The translations under genes were made by a program, and so were the position numbers. The notes beneath the pieces are model-generated. The model ran no database searches. It was not told where the DNA came from and saw only the letters and a list, made by a program, of their open reading frames with translations. Positions 16,013 through 25,231 of a stretch of 64,000 nucleotides of DNA are shown here, piece by piece. Every line of letters starts with the position of its first letter. Positions within the stretch are counted from its first letter, which is position 1. The stretch lies in contig NZ_JBOUVX010000001.1 of the NCBI RefSeq assembly GCF_050789285.1, positions 1,116,001 to 1,180,000 of the forward strand, written 5' to 3'. Origin of the DNA: CAVPWP01 sp050789285. GTDB lineage: Bacteria; Pseudomonadota; Alphaproteobacteria; Rhodobacterales; Rhodobacteraceae.

Positions 16013-17010
16013 GCGGGCCGGATCTTCGCCGCGATCTGGTCCAGGTAGGCGGCCGAGCCGGTCAGCGCGGCGAAGTCGTCCTCGACCACCCAGACGCTGA
16101 AGTTCTGCATGAAGCCCGCAAAGCGCCCCTTGTCGCGGAAGGCGGCCTCGAACCCGTGCGGGCCAAGATGCGGGGCGATCGCGCGCGCCACGCCGCCGGC
16201 AAGAAAGACGCCGCCGAAGGGAAGAAGCGTCAGCGCAAGGTTGCCCGCCACGGTGCCCAGGATGCGCACGAAGGTGGCCACGGCCTCGGCCGCGCGGGGG
16301 TCGGTGCCGGCCTCGCAGGCCGCCATGATGTCAGCCGCGTGCAACTCGCCCGGCGCGCCCAGCCGCTCCCCCAGCCAGGCATAGATCCGCTCGAGCCCGC
16401 GCCCCGACAGCACGTCCTCGATCCCGGGCACGCCATGGGCGGTCTCGACGAAGGTGCACAGGTCGAAATCGGCGGGCGTGCGGATCGGCATGTTGGCGTG
16501 GCCGGCTTCGGCCGCGGCGACGAAACGGTGTCCGTCGACGTGATAGACCGGCGCGATGTTGAAGCCGGTGCCCACCCCGATCACAAGCTGCGCGGCGTCG
16601 GGCCCCGCGGCCGAGCCGGCCATGACCGGACGCAGGTTCGCCGCGTCGATCCGGCCCAACGCATGGCCTTGCGCCTGCAGGTCGTTCAGGACGGCGACGG
16701 TCTCGGCCCGGGTGGCGCGGGCCACGCCGGCGGCGTCGATCGTCCAGTCGAGGTTCGTCATCGTCGCGCGCCCGTCATGCACGGGGCCGGCCACGGCGAC
16801 GCAGGCGCCCTTGCAGTCGACCCCGCCCTCGTCCGCGAGGAACGCCGTCAGGACGCTTTCGAGGCCCGGGTAATCGGCATTGCGAAACCGCCGAACGGTG
16901 TCGGGCAGCAGGCGATGGCCCTCGGCCAGCGCCACGCGGGTGTTCGTGCCTCCGATGTCGGCGACGAGCGAGTAGCGGTTGGCCGGGCGGCCATGGGCGG
17001 GGACGGGCAT
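16009..17010 (-). CDS. glk: Glucokinase
   Basis: A 333-residue ROK-independent (bacterial Glk type) glucokinase. Key elements are DIGGTNTRVAL near the start for ATP phosphate, LNDLQAQGHAL with the catalytic Asp, the glucose-contacting AEAGHANMPI segment, and GGVFLAGGVA. It phosphorylates glucose to glucose-6-phosphate. It starts four bases after the GH1 gene stop; the open frame runs further upstream only inside that gene. Its role fits with glucose released by AglA and the GH1 enzyme, and the product feeds zwf further along the window. Confidence 0.92.
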   Translation of the reverse strand: MPVPAHGRPANRYSLVADIGGTNTRVALAEGHRLLPDTVRRFRNADYPGLESVLTAFLADEGGVDCKGACVAVAGPVHDGRATMTNLDWTIDAAGVARATRAETVAVLNDLQAQGHALGRIDAANLRPVMAGSAAGPDAAQLVIGVGTGFNIAPVYHVDGHRFVAAAEAGHANMPIRTPADFDLCTFVETAHGVPGIEDVLSGRGLERIYAWLGERLGAPGELHAADIMAACEAGTDPRAAEAVATFVRILGTVAGNLALTLLPFGGVFLAGGVARAIAPHLGPHGFEAAFRDKGRFAGFMQNFSVWVVEDDFAALTGSAAYLDQIAAKIRPA

Positions 17011-17014
17011 GCGA

Positions 17015-18343
17015 TCAGCTTCGTCTGAGGGCGGCGGCCAGCGCGTGATAGGACGCTTTCGGGGTCCGCCGCAAGCTGTCGAAATCGACGTGGACAAGGC
17101 CGAAGCGCTTTTCGTAGCCCAGCGCCCATTCGTAATTGTCCATCAGCGACCAGACGAAATACCCCTTCACAGGCACGCCTTCGGCGATGGCCTTGCGCAC
17201 GCTGGCAAGATGCGCATCGAGATAGTCGATCCGGTGCGGGTCGAAGACGGCGCCGTTCTCGATCACGTCGGGCGCGGCCATGCCGTTCTCGGTCACGTAA
17301 AGCGGCAGGCCGTGGGTGTAATCCTCGTGCGTGCGGCGCAGGAAATGGTGTAGCCCCTCGGGATAGACCTCCCAGCCCATCGCGGTCTTGGGCAGCGGCC
17401 CCTCGACCTCTTTCAGCGCGGGCCAGGGGCTGGTGTCGTCGGCGGCGATGACCTTGCGCGTGTAGTAGTTGAGCCCCAGCCAGTCGAGCGGCGCGCGGAT
17501 CGTGGCGAAGTCGTCCTGCCAGCCGTCGGGCATGTGCGGGCCGAAGCCTTCGATTACCTCGGCGGGGTATTCGCCGCGGAACAGGCCCGACAGGAAGAAG
17601 CGGTTGTAATAGGCGTCATAGCGCCGTGCGGCGGCCAGCGTCTCGGGCCGGTCGTCGGCAGGCTGGGCGTATTCGAAGTTGCAGACCGCGCCGAGGTTCG
17701 ACATGCCGAGGCCGCGCATCACCTCGATCGACCGGCCATGGGCCAGAAGGACGTGGTGCATCGCCCGTGCGGTGGCGCGGATGTCGCGCAGGCCCGGTGC
17801 GTGCAGGCCCATGAAATGCGACAGCCAGCCCACGCACCAGGGCTCGTTGATGGGGGCGGCCGACCAGATCCGGTCGCCGATCCGGCCCATGATCACCTCG
17901 GTGAAGTCGGCCAGCCATCCGGCGATGTCGCGGTTGCGCCAGCCGCCCAGATCGGCCAGCTGCGAAGGCAGTTCCCAGTGATACAGCGTGGCGGCGGGCT
18001 TCAGGCCGCGGTCCAGCAACCCGTCGACCAGCCGGTCGTAGAAATCGAGGCCCTCGGGGTTGGGCGTTCCGCGCCCCTCGGGCAGGACGCGCGCCCAGCT
18101 TGTCGAGAAGCGATAGACGTCGACGTTCGATCCCGCGACGAGGTCAAGATCCTCGGGCCAGCGGTGGTAATGGTCGCAGGCGACAGCGCCGTGTTCGGCG
18201 CGCACCACGTTGCCCGGCGTGGCCGCGAAGGTGTCCCAGTGGGTCGACCCCGCGCCACCGTAGGCATGGCCTTCGATCTGGTAGCTCGAGGTGGCGGCCC
18301 CGAACTGGAAGTCCTCGGGGAAGTCGGCGCGGGTGAAGGTCAT
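17015..18343 (-). CDS. GH1 beta-glucosidase
   Basis: A 442-residue family 1 glycoside hydrolase of normal length. The N-terminal FQFGAATSSYQIEG signature, the acid/base Glu in INEPW, and the nucleophile Glu in YVTENG are present, with LMDNYEWALGYEKRFGLVHVD near the end. It hydrolyses beta-glucosides in the cytoplasm; no signal peptide is seen. Its ATG overlaps the aglR stop, and glk follows within four bases, so regulator, hydrolase and kinase form one operon. Pairing a beta-glucosidase with an alpha-glucoside regulator suggests control by glucoside stereoisomers in general. Confidence 0.93.
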   Translation of the reverse strand: MTFTRADFPEDFQFGAATSSYQIEGHAYGGAGSTHWDTFAATPGNVVRAEHGAVACDHYHRWPEDLDLVAGSNVDVYRFSTSWARVLPEGRGTPNPEGLDFYDRLVDGLLDRGLKPAATLYHWELPSQLADLGGWRNRDIAGWLADFTEVIMGRIGDRIWSAAPINEPWCVGWLSHFMGLHAPGLRDIRATARAMHHVLLAHGRSIEVMRGLGMSNLGAVCNFEYAQPADDRPETLAAARRYDAYYNRFFLSGLFRGEYPAEVIEGFGPHMPDGWQDDFATIRAPLDWLGLNYYTRKVIAADDTSPWPALKEVEGPLPKTAMGWEVYPEGLHHFLRRTHEDYTHGLPLYVTENGMAAPDVIENGAVFDPHRIDYLDAHLASVRKAIAEGVPVKGYFVWSLMDNYEWALGYEKRFGLVHVDFDSLRRTPKASYHALAAALRRS

Positions 18344-19407
18344 CGGTCAGCCATCTGTTTCTGGGCGACAAGCGCGGGGGTGGGGCCGGGGGCGGGACCG
18401 GTCGACTCGCCGATCAGGAATTCGGCCTCGAGAAGCTCGGTGATCGGGGCATGACCGGGGTTGTCGATGGTTTCAAGCAGGATTTCGGCGGCCCGCCGCC
18501 CGGCCTCGCGCACCGAGGACCGCAGCGCGGTGAAGATCGGGATGTCCTCGCCGTTGCGCAGATAGGACAGGTCGTCGTCATGGGTGATGATCGACACGTC
18601 GCGCCCCAGGCGCAGGCCCGCGCCCTCGACCGCGCGGCGCACGCCGAAGGCGGTGATGATCGAGGCGACGACGAAGGCGGTGGGCGGATCGGGCAGGGCC
18701 AGCATCCGGCGCGCGGCGCGATAGCCGTAGCCTTCGGTCATCTCGTCGCTGGTCATCAGCGCGGGGTCGGGCGCCAGGCCGCTGTCGGCCAAACCGCGCA
18801 GGAAGCCCTCGCGCCGGCGCGCGGCGAAGTCCATCGTCTCGATCCCGTTGACCAGCGCGATCCGCCGGTGGCCGAGGTCGGCCAGAAAGCCCGCCGCGCG
18901 CTGGAAGGACCGGCGGTTGTTGACGTCGAGCCAGCTGTAGGGCGCGGTCGCCTTGGAGCTGCGCCCGTGCACCACGAACGGCAGGCCGATCTCGGCCAGA
19001 AGCGGGATGCGCGGTTCGTCGGTCTTGGGGGCGTGGACGATCACGCCGTCGACCATGCGGGTAGAGGCGAGTTCGCGATAGGCGCGTTCCTCGTCGCCGT
19101 CGCTGACGATCGACAGGATCATGTCGTAGCCGGCGCGATGATATGTCTCGCCCGCGCCGGCGACGAAGTCGGCGAAGATCGGGTTCAGCATCTCGTGCTT
19201 GGTGGACAGGGGAATCACATGCCCGATCGCCATCGTCCGCCCCGTCGCCAGCGACCGCGCGCGCGTGTTCGGGCGGTAGTGCAGCCGCCGTGCCGCCTCG
19301 ACCACGCGCAGGCGCGTCGCCTCGGCCACTTCGGGATAGCCGTTGAGCGCCCGGCTGACCGTGGTCTGCGACAGCCCCAGCTCCTGCGCGAGTTGCTTGA
19401 GATTCAT
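18340..19407 (-). CDS. aglR: LacI-family regulator of the agl genes
   Basis: A 355-residue LacI/GalR repressor. Residues 1-55 hold the helix-turn-helix and hinge (MNLKQLAQELGLSQTTVSRA, RLHYRPNTRARSLATGRT), followed by a periplasmic-binding-protein-like sensor domain. I placed the start at the ATG before the HTH because an upstream frame is open but has no domain content and would cover the promoter. Two CAAAGCGCTTTG palindromes in the divergent region to aglE are the likely operators; one lies just before this gene, implying autoregulation. The effector is probably an alpha-glucoside, by family precedent. Confidence 0.92.
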   Translation of the reverse strand: MNLKQLAQELGLSQTTVSRALNGYPEVAEATRLRVVEAARRLHYRPNTRARSLATGRTMAIGHVIPLSTKHEMLNPIFADFVAGAGETYHRAGYDMILSIVSDGDEERAYRELASTRMVDGVIVHAPKTDEPRIPLLAEIGLPFVVHGRSSKATAPYSWLDVNNRRSFQRAAGFLADLGHRRIALVNGIETMDFAARRREGFLRGLADSGLAPDPALMTSDEMTEGYGYRAARRMLALPDPPTAFVVASIITAFGVRRAVEGAGLRLGRDVSIITHDDDLSYLRNGEDIPIFTALRSSVREAGRRAAEILLETIDNPGHAPITELLEAEFLIGESTGPAPGPTPALVAQKQMADR

Positions 19408-19417
19408 GTCGCGGGCC

Positions 19418-19431
19418 CCAAAGCGCTTTGG
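19418..19431. promoter_or_regulatory. AglR operator 1, CCAAAGCGCTTTGG
   Basis: A perfect 14-base palindrome with the central CG typical of LacI-family operators. It is 10 bp upstream of the aglR start codon, so binding would block the regulator's own transcription. Confidence 0.75.
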
Positions 19432-19583
19432 ATTCGGGGCGACTGTAGAAGCCGCCGCCCGTCCGGTCAAAGGCAAGTTCTTCCGCCCTGCGGCATTGCA
19501 TATGCAGCATCGGAAGGCGCGGCCGGGGTGCGGGGATTTCCCGGATTGACAGGTTTCGCGGCATCGGCAACTGTGCCCGCGTC

Positions 19584-19621
19584 CAAAGCGCTTTGACAAT
19601 TTGGCGCTCGACAGATTTGAG
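19584..19621 (+). promoter_or_regulatory. AglR operator 2 overlapping the aglE promoter
   Basis: CAAAGCGCTTTG (19584-19595) repeats the core of operator 1. Its right end runs into a perfect -35 element TTGACA (19593-19598); a weak -10 TTTGAG follows at 19616-19621 after 17 bases. Repressor bound here would cover the -35 element. The two operators are 165 bp apart centre to centre, a distance that would also allow looping. Confidence 0.7.
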
Positions 19622-19658
19622 AAGCGCGATGCAATCGCGCGGAACCGGGAGGATACCG

Positions 19659-21014
19659 ATGAGACACTTCCTTTACGCCGGCACGGCGGTTGCGGCGCTG
19701 TGCGCCGGCGCGGCACAGGCGCAGGACCTTGTTTTCCCCGTGGGCGAAGGCGCCTTCTCGTGGGACAGCTACAACGAATGGGCCGCGAACGCGCCCGACC
19801 TCAGCGGTCAGACGGTGACGATCACCGGTCCCTGGCTTCAGCCCGAGGATGACTTCTTCCGCAGCGTGGTCGCCTATTTCGCGGCCGCCACCGGCGCCGA
19901 GGTGATCTATACCGGCTCGGACTCGTTCGAGCAGCAGATCGTGATCGACGCCGAGGCCGGCGCGGCCCCGAACATCGCCGTCTTCCCGCAGCCGGGCCTG
20001 GCCGCCGACATGGCCGCGCGCGGCCTTCTGTCGCCGTTGCCCGAAGGCATGGGCGACTGGGTGGCCGAGAACTATGGCGCGGGTCCGTCGTGGGTTGCGC
20101 TTGGCACCTATGCCGACCAGTCCGGCGCCGATCAGCTTTACGGCTTCTTCTACAACGTCAACGTCAAGAGCCTTGTCTGGTACAACCCCGAGAACTTCGA
20201 GGACGCGGGCTATGAAATCCCGACCACGATGGAAGAGCTGAAGGCGCTTACCGAAGAGATGGTCGCCAACGGCGACACGCCCTGGTGCATCGGCCTGGGG
20301 TCGGGCGCGGCCACCGGCTGGCCCGCGACCGACTGGGTGGAGGACCTGATGCTGCGCACCCAGCCGGCCGACGTCTATGACCAGTGGACGACGAACGAGA
20401 TCCCGTTCAACGACCCCCGCGTGGTGGCCGCGATCGAGGAATTCGGCTGGTTCGCGCGCGACGACGCCAAGGTGGCGGGCGGTGCGGGCGCGGTCGCCTC
20501 GACCGACTTCCGCGACAGCCCCAAGGGCCTCTTCGCCTCGCCGCCGCAGTGCTACATGCACCGCCAGGCGTCGTTCGTGCCGGCCTTCTTCCCCGAGGAC
20601 GTGGAATTCGGCGTCGACGCCGACTTCTTCTACTTCCCGGCCTACGCCGAAAAGGACCTGGGCAACCCGGTTCTGGGCGGCGGCACGCTGATGGCGATCA
20701 CCGACCCGTCGGACGCCACCAACGCGCTGATGGAGTTCTTCAAGCTGCCGATCGCGCATGAAGTCTTCGGCGCGCAGTCGGGCTTCCTGACGCCGCTGAA
20801 GTCGATCAACCCCGAAACCTACCTGAACGACGCGCTGCGCAAGCAGGGGGATATCCTGGTCAACGCCACGACCTTCCGCTTCGACGGGTCGGACCTGATG
20901 CCGGGCGGCGTCGGTGCCGGCACCTTCTGGACCGGCATGGTCGACTACACCGGCGGCAAGGACGCGCAGGCGGTGGCCGATGAGATCCAGTCAAGCTGGG
21001 ATGCGCTGAAGTAA
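19659..21014 (+). CDS. aglE: Alpha-glucoside ABC transporter, periplasmic binding protein
   Basis: A 451-residue substrate-binding protein. Residues 1-21 are a Sec signal peptide ending AQAQ, followed directly by the mature protein; there is no lipobox Cys. Size, the VTITGPW opening strand and the order before two permeases fit AglE. It captures alpha-glucosides such as sucrose, maltose or trehalose in the periplasm; the preferred sugar cannot be read from sequence. A GGGAGG ribosome site fixes the start; the earlier open frame covers the promoter. A hairpin follows the stop. Confidence 0.92.
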   Translation: MRHFLYAGTAVAALCAGAAQAQDLVFPVGEGAFSWDSYNEWAANAPDLSGQTVTITGPWLQPEDDFFRSVVAYFAAATGAEVIYTGSDSFEQQIVIDAEAGAAPNIAVFPQPGLAADMAARGLLSPLPEGMGDWVAENYGAGPSWVALGTYADQSGADQLYGFFYNVNVKSLVWYNPENFEDAGYEIPTTMEELKALTEEMVANGDTPWCIGLGSGAATGWPATDWVEDLMLRTQPADVYDQWTTNEIPFNDPRVVAAIEEFGWFARDDAKVAGGAGAVASTDFRDSPKGLFASPPQCYMHRQASFVPAFFPEDVEFGVDADFFYFPAYAEKDLGNPVLGGGTLMAITDPSDATNALMEFFKLPIAHEVFGAQSGFLTPLKSINPETYLNDALRKQGDILVNATTFRFDGSDLMPGGVGAGTFWTGMVDYTGGKDAQAVADEIQSSWDALK

Positions 21015-21040
21015 GCGCGCCCTGAGGGGCTGACAGGACT

Positions 21041-21069
21041 GGGGACTCCGGCCGTGCGCCGGGGTCCCT
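21041..21069 (+). terminator. Strong hairpin between aglE and aglF
   Basis: Arms GGGGACTCCGGC and GCCGGGGTCCCT pair over 12 positions with two G-U pairs around a CGUGC loop. No T-run follows, so it is more likely a partial terminator or a 3'-end stabiliser that keeps binding-protein mRNA above permease mRNA, as seen for malE-type operons. Confidence 0.6.
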
Positions 21070-21112
21070 CGACACCCCCGGGAAAACCGGACCCATCAGA
21101 CCGAGGGAGGGG

Positions 21113-22348
21113 ATGATGCATCCTGCGTTGCAAGGCCTGTTGACCATTGCGATCGGCGTCGGCGGTTGTATCGGCTACTTCTATTTCTCCAACCAGTTCC
21201 TCGACAAGGTCCTGTTTCCCGCCAAGGGTCCGAACGCCGGGCGCAACATCAACCGCGCCAACCAGATCCGACCCTGGCTGTTCCTTTTCCCCGCGCTTTT
21301 CGCGCTTGGTCTCTACCTTGCCTATCCGGTGGTCGAGACGCTGCGCCTGTCGCTGACCGACCGTAGCCAGGGCGGCGCCTTCGTGGGCTTCGCCAATTAC
21401 GAGCAGATGCTGTCCGAGGCCAAGTTCTGGGAAGCCATCCGCAACAACATGCTGTGGCTCATCGTGGTGCCGGCGGTGGCGACCGCGTTCGGCCTTCTGG
21501 CCGCGCAGCTGACCGACCGGATCAGCTGGGGCAACATCGCCAAGTCACTGATCTTCATGCCGATGGCGATTTCGTTCGTGGGCGCCTCGGTCATCTTCAA
21601 GCTGATCTACGACGCCCGTCCAGCCGATGCGGCGCAGATCGGCGTGCTGAACGCCGTCTGGATGCAGTTCGAACCCGGATTCTGGTCGCTTTTCTTCCTC
21701 CGGCTTCTGCCGGCGGTGATCCTGATCTCCTTCGCGGCGCTTGTGGCCTATGTCGGCTGGCTGTTCACCAAGGCGATCTGGGAACGGCAATCGGACCGGT
21801 CGCTCTGGCTTCTGCCGCTCAGGCTTCTGGTGGCGGTGGCCTCGGTCTGGCTGATCTGGAAAAGCCTCGCGTCGGTTCTGGCCCTTTTCACCTTCGCGCC
21901 GCCATATGGCGTGCCGCAGCAATGGCTGACAACGCCCTTCTGGAACAACTTCTTCCTGATGGCGGTGTTGATCTGGATCCAGACCGGCTTTGCCATGGTG
22001 ATCCTGTCGGCCGCCTTGCGCGGCATCCCCGAAGAGACAATCGAGGCCGCCATCGTCGACGGCGCCAATCCCTTCCAGATCTTCTTCAAGATCAAGGTGC
22101 CGCAGATCATGCCGACGATCGTCGTCGTGTGGACGACGATCACGCTGGTGGTGCTCAAGGTCTTCGACATCGTCTTCGCCATGACCAATGGCCAGTGGGA
22201 GACGCAGGTGCTGGCCAACTACATGTACGACAAGCTGTTCCGCGCCAATGACTGGGGCGTGGGATCGGCCAGCGCGATCGTCATCATGCTTCTGGTGACG
22301 CCGATCCTGGTCTGGAACGTCTACAACGCCCGCAAGGAGATGCGCTGA
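21113..22348 (+). CDS. aglF: Alpha-glucoside ABC transporter permease
   Basis: A 411-residue permease with an extra N-terminal membrane segment followed by the MalF-like core of six or more segments. The coupling EAA loop is visible as IEAAIVDGANPFQIFFKIKVPQ near residue 310. It is longer than many sugar permeases because of a cytoplasmic loop and two extra hydrophobic stretches around 190-260, as expected of AglF. GAGGGAGGGG lies just before tandem ATG codons at 21113 and 21116. It overlaps aglG by one base. Confidence 0.92.
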   Translation: MMHPALQGLLTIAIGVGGCIGYFYFSNQFLDKVLFPAKGPNAGRNINRANQIRPWLFLFPALFALGLYLAYPVVETLRLSLTDRSQGGAFVGFANYEQMLSEAKFWEAIRNNMLWLIVVPAVATAFGLLAAQLTDRISWGNIAKSLIFMPMAISFVGASVIFKLIYDARPADAAQIGVLNAVWMQFEPGFWSLFFLRLLPAVILISFAALVAYVGWLFTKAIWERQSDRSLWLLPLRLLVAVASVWLIWKSLASVLALFTFAPPYGVPQQWLTTPFWNNFFLMAVLIWIQTGFAMVILSAALRGIPEETIEAAIVDGANPFQIFFKIKVPQIMPTIVVVWTTITLVVLKVFDIVFAMTNGQWETQVLANYMYDKLFRANDWGVGSASAIVIMLLVTPILVWNVYNARKEMR

Positions 22349-23505
22349 TGGACAACATCGCTGGCCGGAAGTCGGGGCTGACCTGGGCGGTCCACATCGC
22401 CGTCGCCCTTCTTGTCGTTCTGTGGCTCTTTCCCACCGTGGGCCTGTTCGTGTCGTCCTTCCGCACGGCCGACCAGATCTCGTCCTCGGGGTGGTGGGCG
22501 GCGCTCTTTCCGACCGAGCAGACCCAGCAGTTGCGCATCGGCGGCCGCGACGCCGCGGTGCAGGAGGGTGACCTCTGGGTGATCGAGGGCAGCTTCTTCG
22601 AGGGGCCCGAGTCGCTTTCGTCCTCGGCCGAGATCCGCGCCTTCGGCGTGTCCTCGCGCGCCATCGGCGCCTTCGCGCCGGGCGAGACCGCCGAACCGGG
22701 CGCGGGCGAGACCTTCACGCTGAACGCCGACGGCACCTATCGCTTCACCAGCGTCGAGGAACCCGGCGGGCGCGGCCAGCGGGTGTTCGTGACGGCCGAG
22801 ACGCCGCCCGAATTCACGGTGAGGAACTACAACACCATCCTGTTCAGCGGCACCGGCCAGGACAACATGGCCAAGGCCTTCTTCAACACGCTGACGGTGA
22901 CGATCCCGGCCACGGTCATTCCGATCCTCGTGGCGGCCTTCGCGGCCTATGCCCTGGCCTGGATGGATTTTCCCGGCCGGGCACTGCTGATCGCGCTGGT
23001 CGTGGCGCTGCTGGTGGTGCCGCTGCAGCTGGCGCTGATCCCGCTTCTGCGGCTGCATCTGGGGATCGGCATCGGCAAGGGCTATCTGGGGGTGTGGCTC
23101 GCGCATACCGGATTCGGGCTGCCGCTGGCGATCTACCTGTTACGCAACTACATGGTCGGCCTGCCGCGCGATATCATCGAGAACGCCAAGGTCGACGGGG
23201 CATCGGATTTCCAGATCTTCACGAAGATCGTCCTGCCGCTGTCCTTCCCGGCGCTCGCATCCTTCGCGATCTTCCAGTTCCTCTGGACCTGGAACGACCT
23301 TCTGGTCGCGAAGGTGTTCCTGATCGACGCCACCGGCTCGACCACGGTCATGACCAACCAGATCGTCGAGCTTCTGGGAACGCGCGGCGGCAACTGGGAA
23401 ATCCTGGCGACGGCGGCCTTCGTGTCGATCGCGGTGCCGCTGGCGGTGTTCTTCGCGATGCAGCGCTATCTGGTGCGCGGCCTTCTTGCGGGCTCTGTGA
23501 AATAA
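22348..23505 (+). CDS. aglG: Alpha-glucoside ABC transporter permease
   Basis: A 385-residue MalG-type permease. One N-terminal membrane segment is followed by a large periplasmic insertion (about 45-155) and five further segments; the EAA loop is ENAKVDGASDFQIFTKIVLPL. The periplasmic insertion distinguishes AglG from shorter MalG proteins. It pairs with AglF to form the channel. The first base of its ATG is the last base of the aglF TGA. Its stop is three bases before aglA. Confidence 0.92.
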   Translation: MDNIAGRKSGLTWAVHIAVALLVVLWLFPTVGLFVSSFRTADQISSSGWWAALFPTEQTQQLRIGGRDAAVQEGDLWVIEGSFFEGPESLSSSAEIRAFGVSSRAIGAFAPGETAEPGAGETFTLNADGTYRFTSVEEPGGRGQRVFVTAETPPEFTVRNYNTILFSGTGQDNMAKAFFNTLTVTIPATVIPILVAAFAAYALAWMDFPGRALLIALVVALLVVPLQLALIPLLRLHLGIGIGKGYLGVWLAHTGFGLPLAIYLLRNYMVGLPRDIIENAKVDGASDFQIFTKIVLPLSFPALASFAIFQFLWTWNDLLVAKVFLIDATGSTTVMTNQIVELLGTRGGNWEILATAAFVSIAVPLAVFFAMQRYLVRGLLAGSVK

Positions 23506-23508
23506 GCG

Positions 23509-25179
23509 ATGTCGATGAACTTCCTCGAACCCTATATCGAACCGCAACCGAAGCTGACCACCGATCCCGACTGGTGGCGCGGCGCGGTGATCTATCAGAT
23601 CTACCCGCGCTCGTTCCAGGATTCGAACGGCGACGGCATCGGCGATCTGGCCGGGATCATCCACCGCCTGCCGCATGTGGCCGACCTTGGCGTCGATGCG
23701 ATCTGGATCTCGCCCTTCTTCCGCTCGCCGATGAAGGACTTCGGCTACGATGTCAGCGATTACAACGACGTCGACCCGATGTTCGGCACGCTGGGCGATT
23801 TCGACGCGCTGGTCGGGCGGGCGCATTCGCTGGGGCTGAAGGTCGTCATCGACCTGGTCATGAGCCACACCTCGGACCAGCACCCGTGGTTCAAGGAAAG
23901 CCGCTCGTCGCGCGACAACGCCAAGGCCGACTGGTACGTCTGGGCCGATCCCAAGCCAGATGGAACGCCGCCCAACAACTGGCTGTCGATCTTCGGCGGG
24001 TCGGCCTGGCAGTGGGACGGCGAGCGGATGCAGTACTACCTGCACAACTTCCTCAAGGAACAGCCCGACCTCAACTTCCACTGTCCCGCCGTTCAGGACG
24101 CGCTTCTGGCGATGGCGCGCTTCTGGCTTGAGCGGGGCGTCGACGGCTTCCGGCTCGACACCGTGAACTTCTACGTCCACGACAAGCAGTTGCGCGACAA
24201 CCCACCGCTGCCGCCGGAAGAGCAGAACGACACCACCGCCCCGTCGGTGAACCCCTACAATTTCCAGGATCACCTCTACGACAAGACCCAGCCCGAGAAC
24301 ATCGAATTTCTCAAGCGGTTCAGGGCCTTGATGGACGAGTTTCCCGCGATCACGTCGGTCGGCGAAGTGGGCGAAAGTCAGCGCGGGATGCAGGTGCAGG
24401 CCGACTACACCAAGGGCCATGACCGGCTGCACATGTGCTATGGCTTCGACTTCCTGTCGAACATCTTTCCCACCGCGACGCGCATCGACGAGGTCATGCG
24501 CCGCTTCGCCGCCGAGGCGCCGGACAGCTGGGCCTGCTGGGCCTTCTCGAACCACGACGTCGTGCGCCATGCCACGCGCTGGAACCTCGACGAGGCCCAG
24601 CGGCGGCTTTACGCCGCCATCCTTCTGGCTCTGCGCGGGTCGGTCTGCCTGTATCAGGGCGAGGAGCTTGGCCTGACCGAGGCCTACGTCGCCTTCGAGG
24701 ACCTGCAGGATCCCTACGGCATCGAGTTCTGGCCCAAGTTCAAGGGCCGCGACGGCTGCCGCACGCCGATGCCCTGGGTCACCGACAACCAGAATGGCGG
24801 CTTCTCGGACAGCAAGCCCTGGCTGCCCGTGGCGATGGAGCATCTGCCGATGTCGGTCGCCGCGCAGCAGGGCGATCCGGCCTCGACGCTGGCCTTCTAT
24901 CGCGAAATGATCGCCTTCCGCCGCGCCCATCCGATGCTGGTCAAGGGCGGGTACGAGCCGCTTGCCGCGCAGGACGGGCTTCTGGCGTTCAATCGGACGC
25001 TGGGGGCGACGCGCATGCTGTGCGTCTTCAACATGACCGACAGGGAACAGACGGTCCCGCTGCCGCCGGGCGACTGGCAACAGGACAAGGGCGCGCCCTT
25101 CGCGTCCTGGATCGGCGAGGGCGGGGCGGTCCTGCCGGCGTTCGCCGCCTTCTTCGCGCTGGACGGGGCGCAGCCATGA
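23509..25179 (+). CDS. aglA: Cytoplasmic GH13 alpha-glucosidase
   Basis: A 556-residue family 13 hydrolase. The four catalytic regions are clear: DLVMSHTS, DGFRLDTVNFY with nucleophile D217, SVGEVGES with acid/base E286, and FSNHDVVRH. It lacks a signal peptide, consistent with hydrolysing imported alpha-glucosides inside the cell. It is close to the length expected of oligo-alpha-glucosidases. Glucose released here can be phosphorylated by the glk product. The short gap to aglG shows operon membership. Confidence 0.93.
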   Translation: MSMNFLEPYIEPQPKLTTDPDWWRGAVIYQIYPRSFQDSNGDGIGDLAGIIHRLPHVADLGVDAIWISPFFRSPMKDFGYDVSDYNDVDPMFGTLGDFDALVGRAHSLGLKVVIDLVMSHTSDQHPWFKESRSSRDNAKADWYVWADPKPDGTPPNNWLSIFGGSAWQWDGERMQYYLHNFLKEQPDLNFHCPAVQDALLAMARFWLERGVDGFRLDTVNFYVHDKQLRDNPPLPPEEQNDTTAPSVNPYNFQDHLYDKTQPENIEFLKRFRALMDEFPAITSVGEVGESQRGMQVQADYTKGHDRLHMCYGFDFLSNIFPTATRIDEVMRRFAAEAPDSWACWAFSNHDVVRHATRWNLDEAQRRLYAAILLALRGSVCLYQGEELGLTEAYVAFEDLQDPYGIEFWPKFKGRDGCRTPMPWVTDNQNGGFSDSKPWLPVAMEHLPMSVAAQQGDPASTLAFYREMIAFRRAHPMLVKGGYEPLAAQDGLLAFNRTLGATRMLCVFNMTDREQTVPLPPGDWQQDKGAPFASWIGEGGAVLPAFAAFFALDGAQP

Positions 25180-25231
25180 CGGCGGGACTACAGGGGAACG
25201 GGCGCCCGGGCGCCCAGGGGAGGAGACAGCG

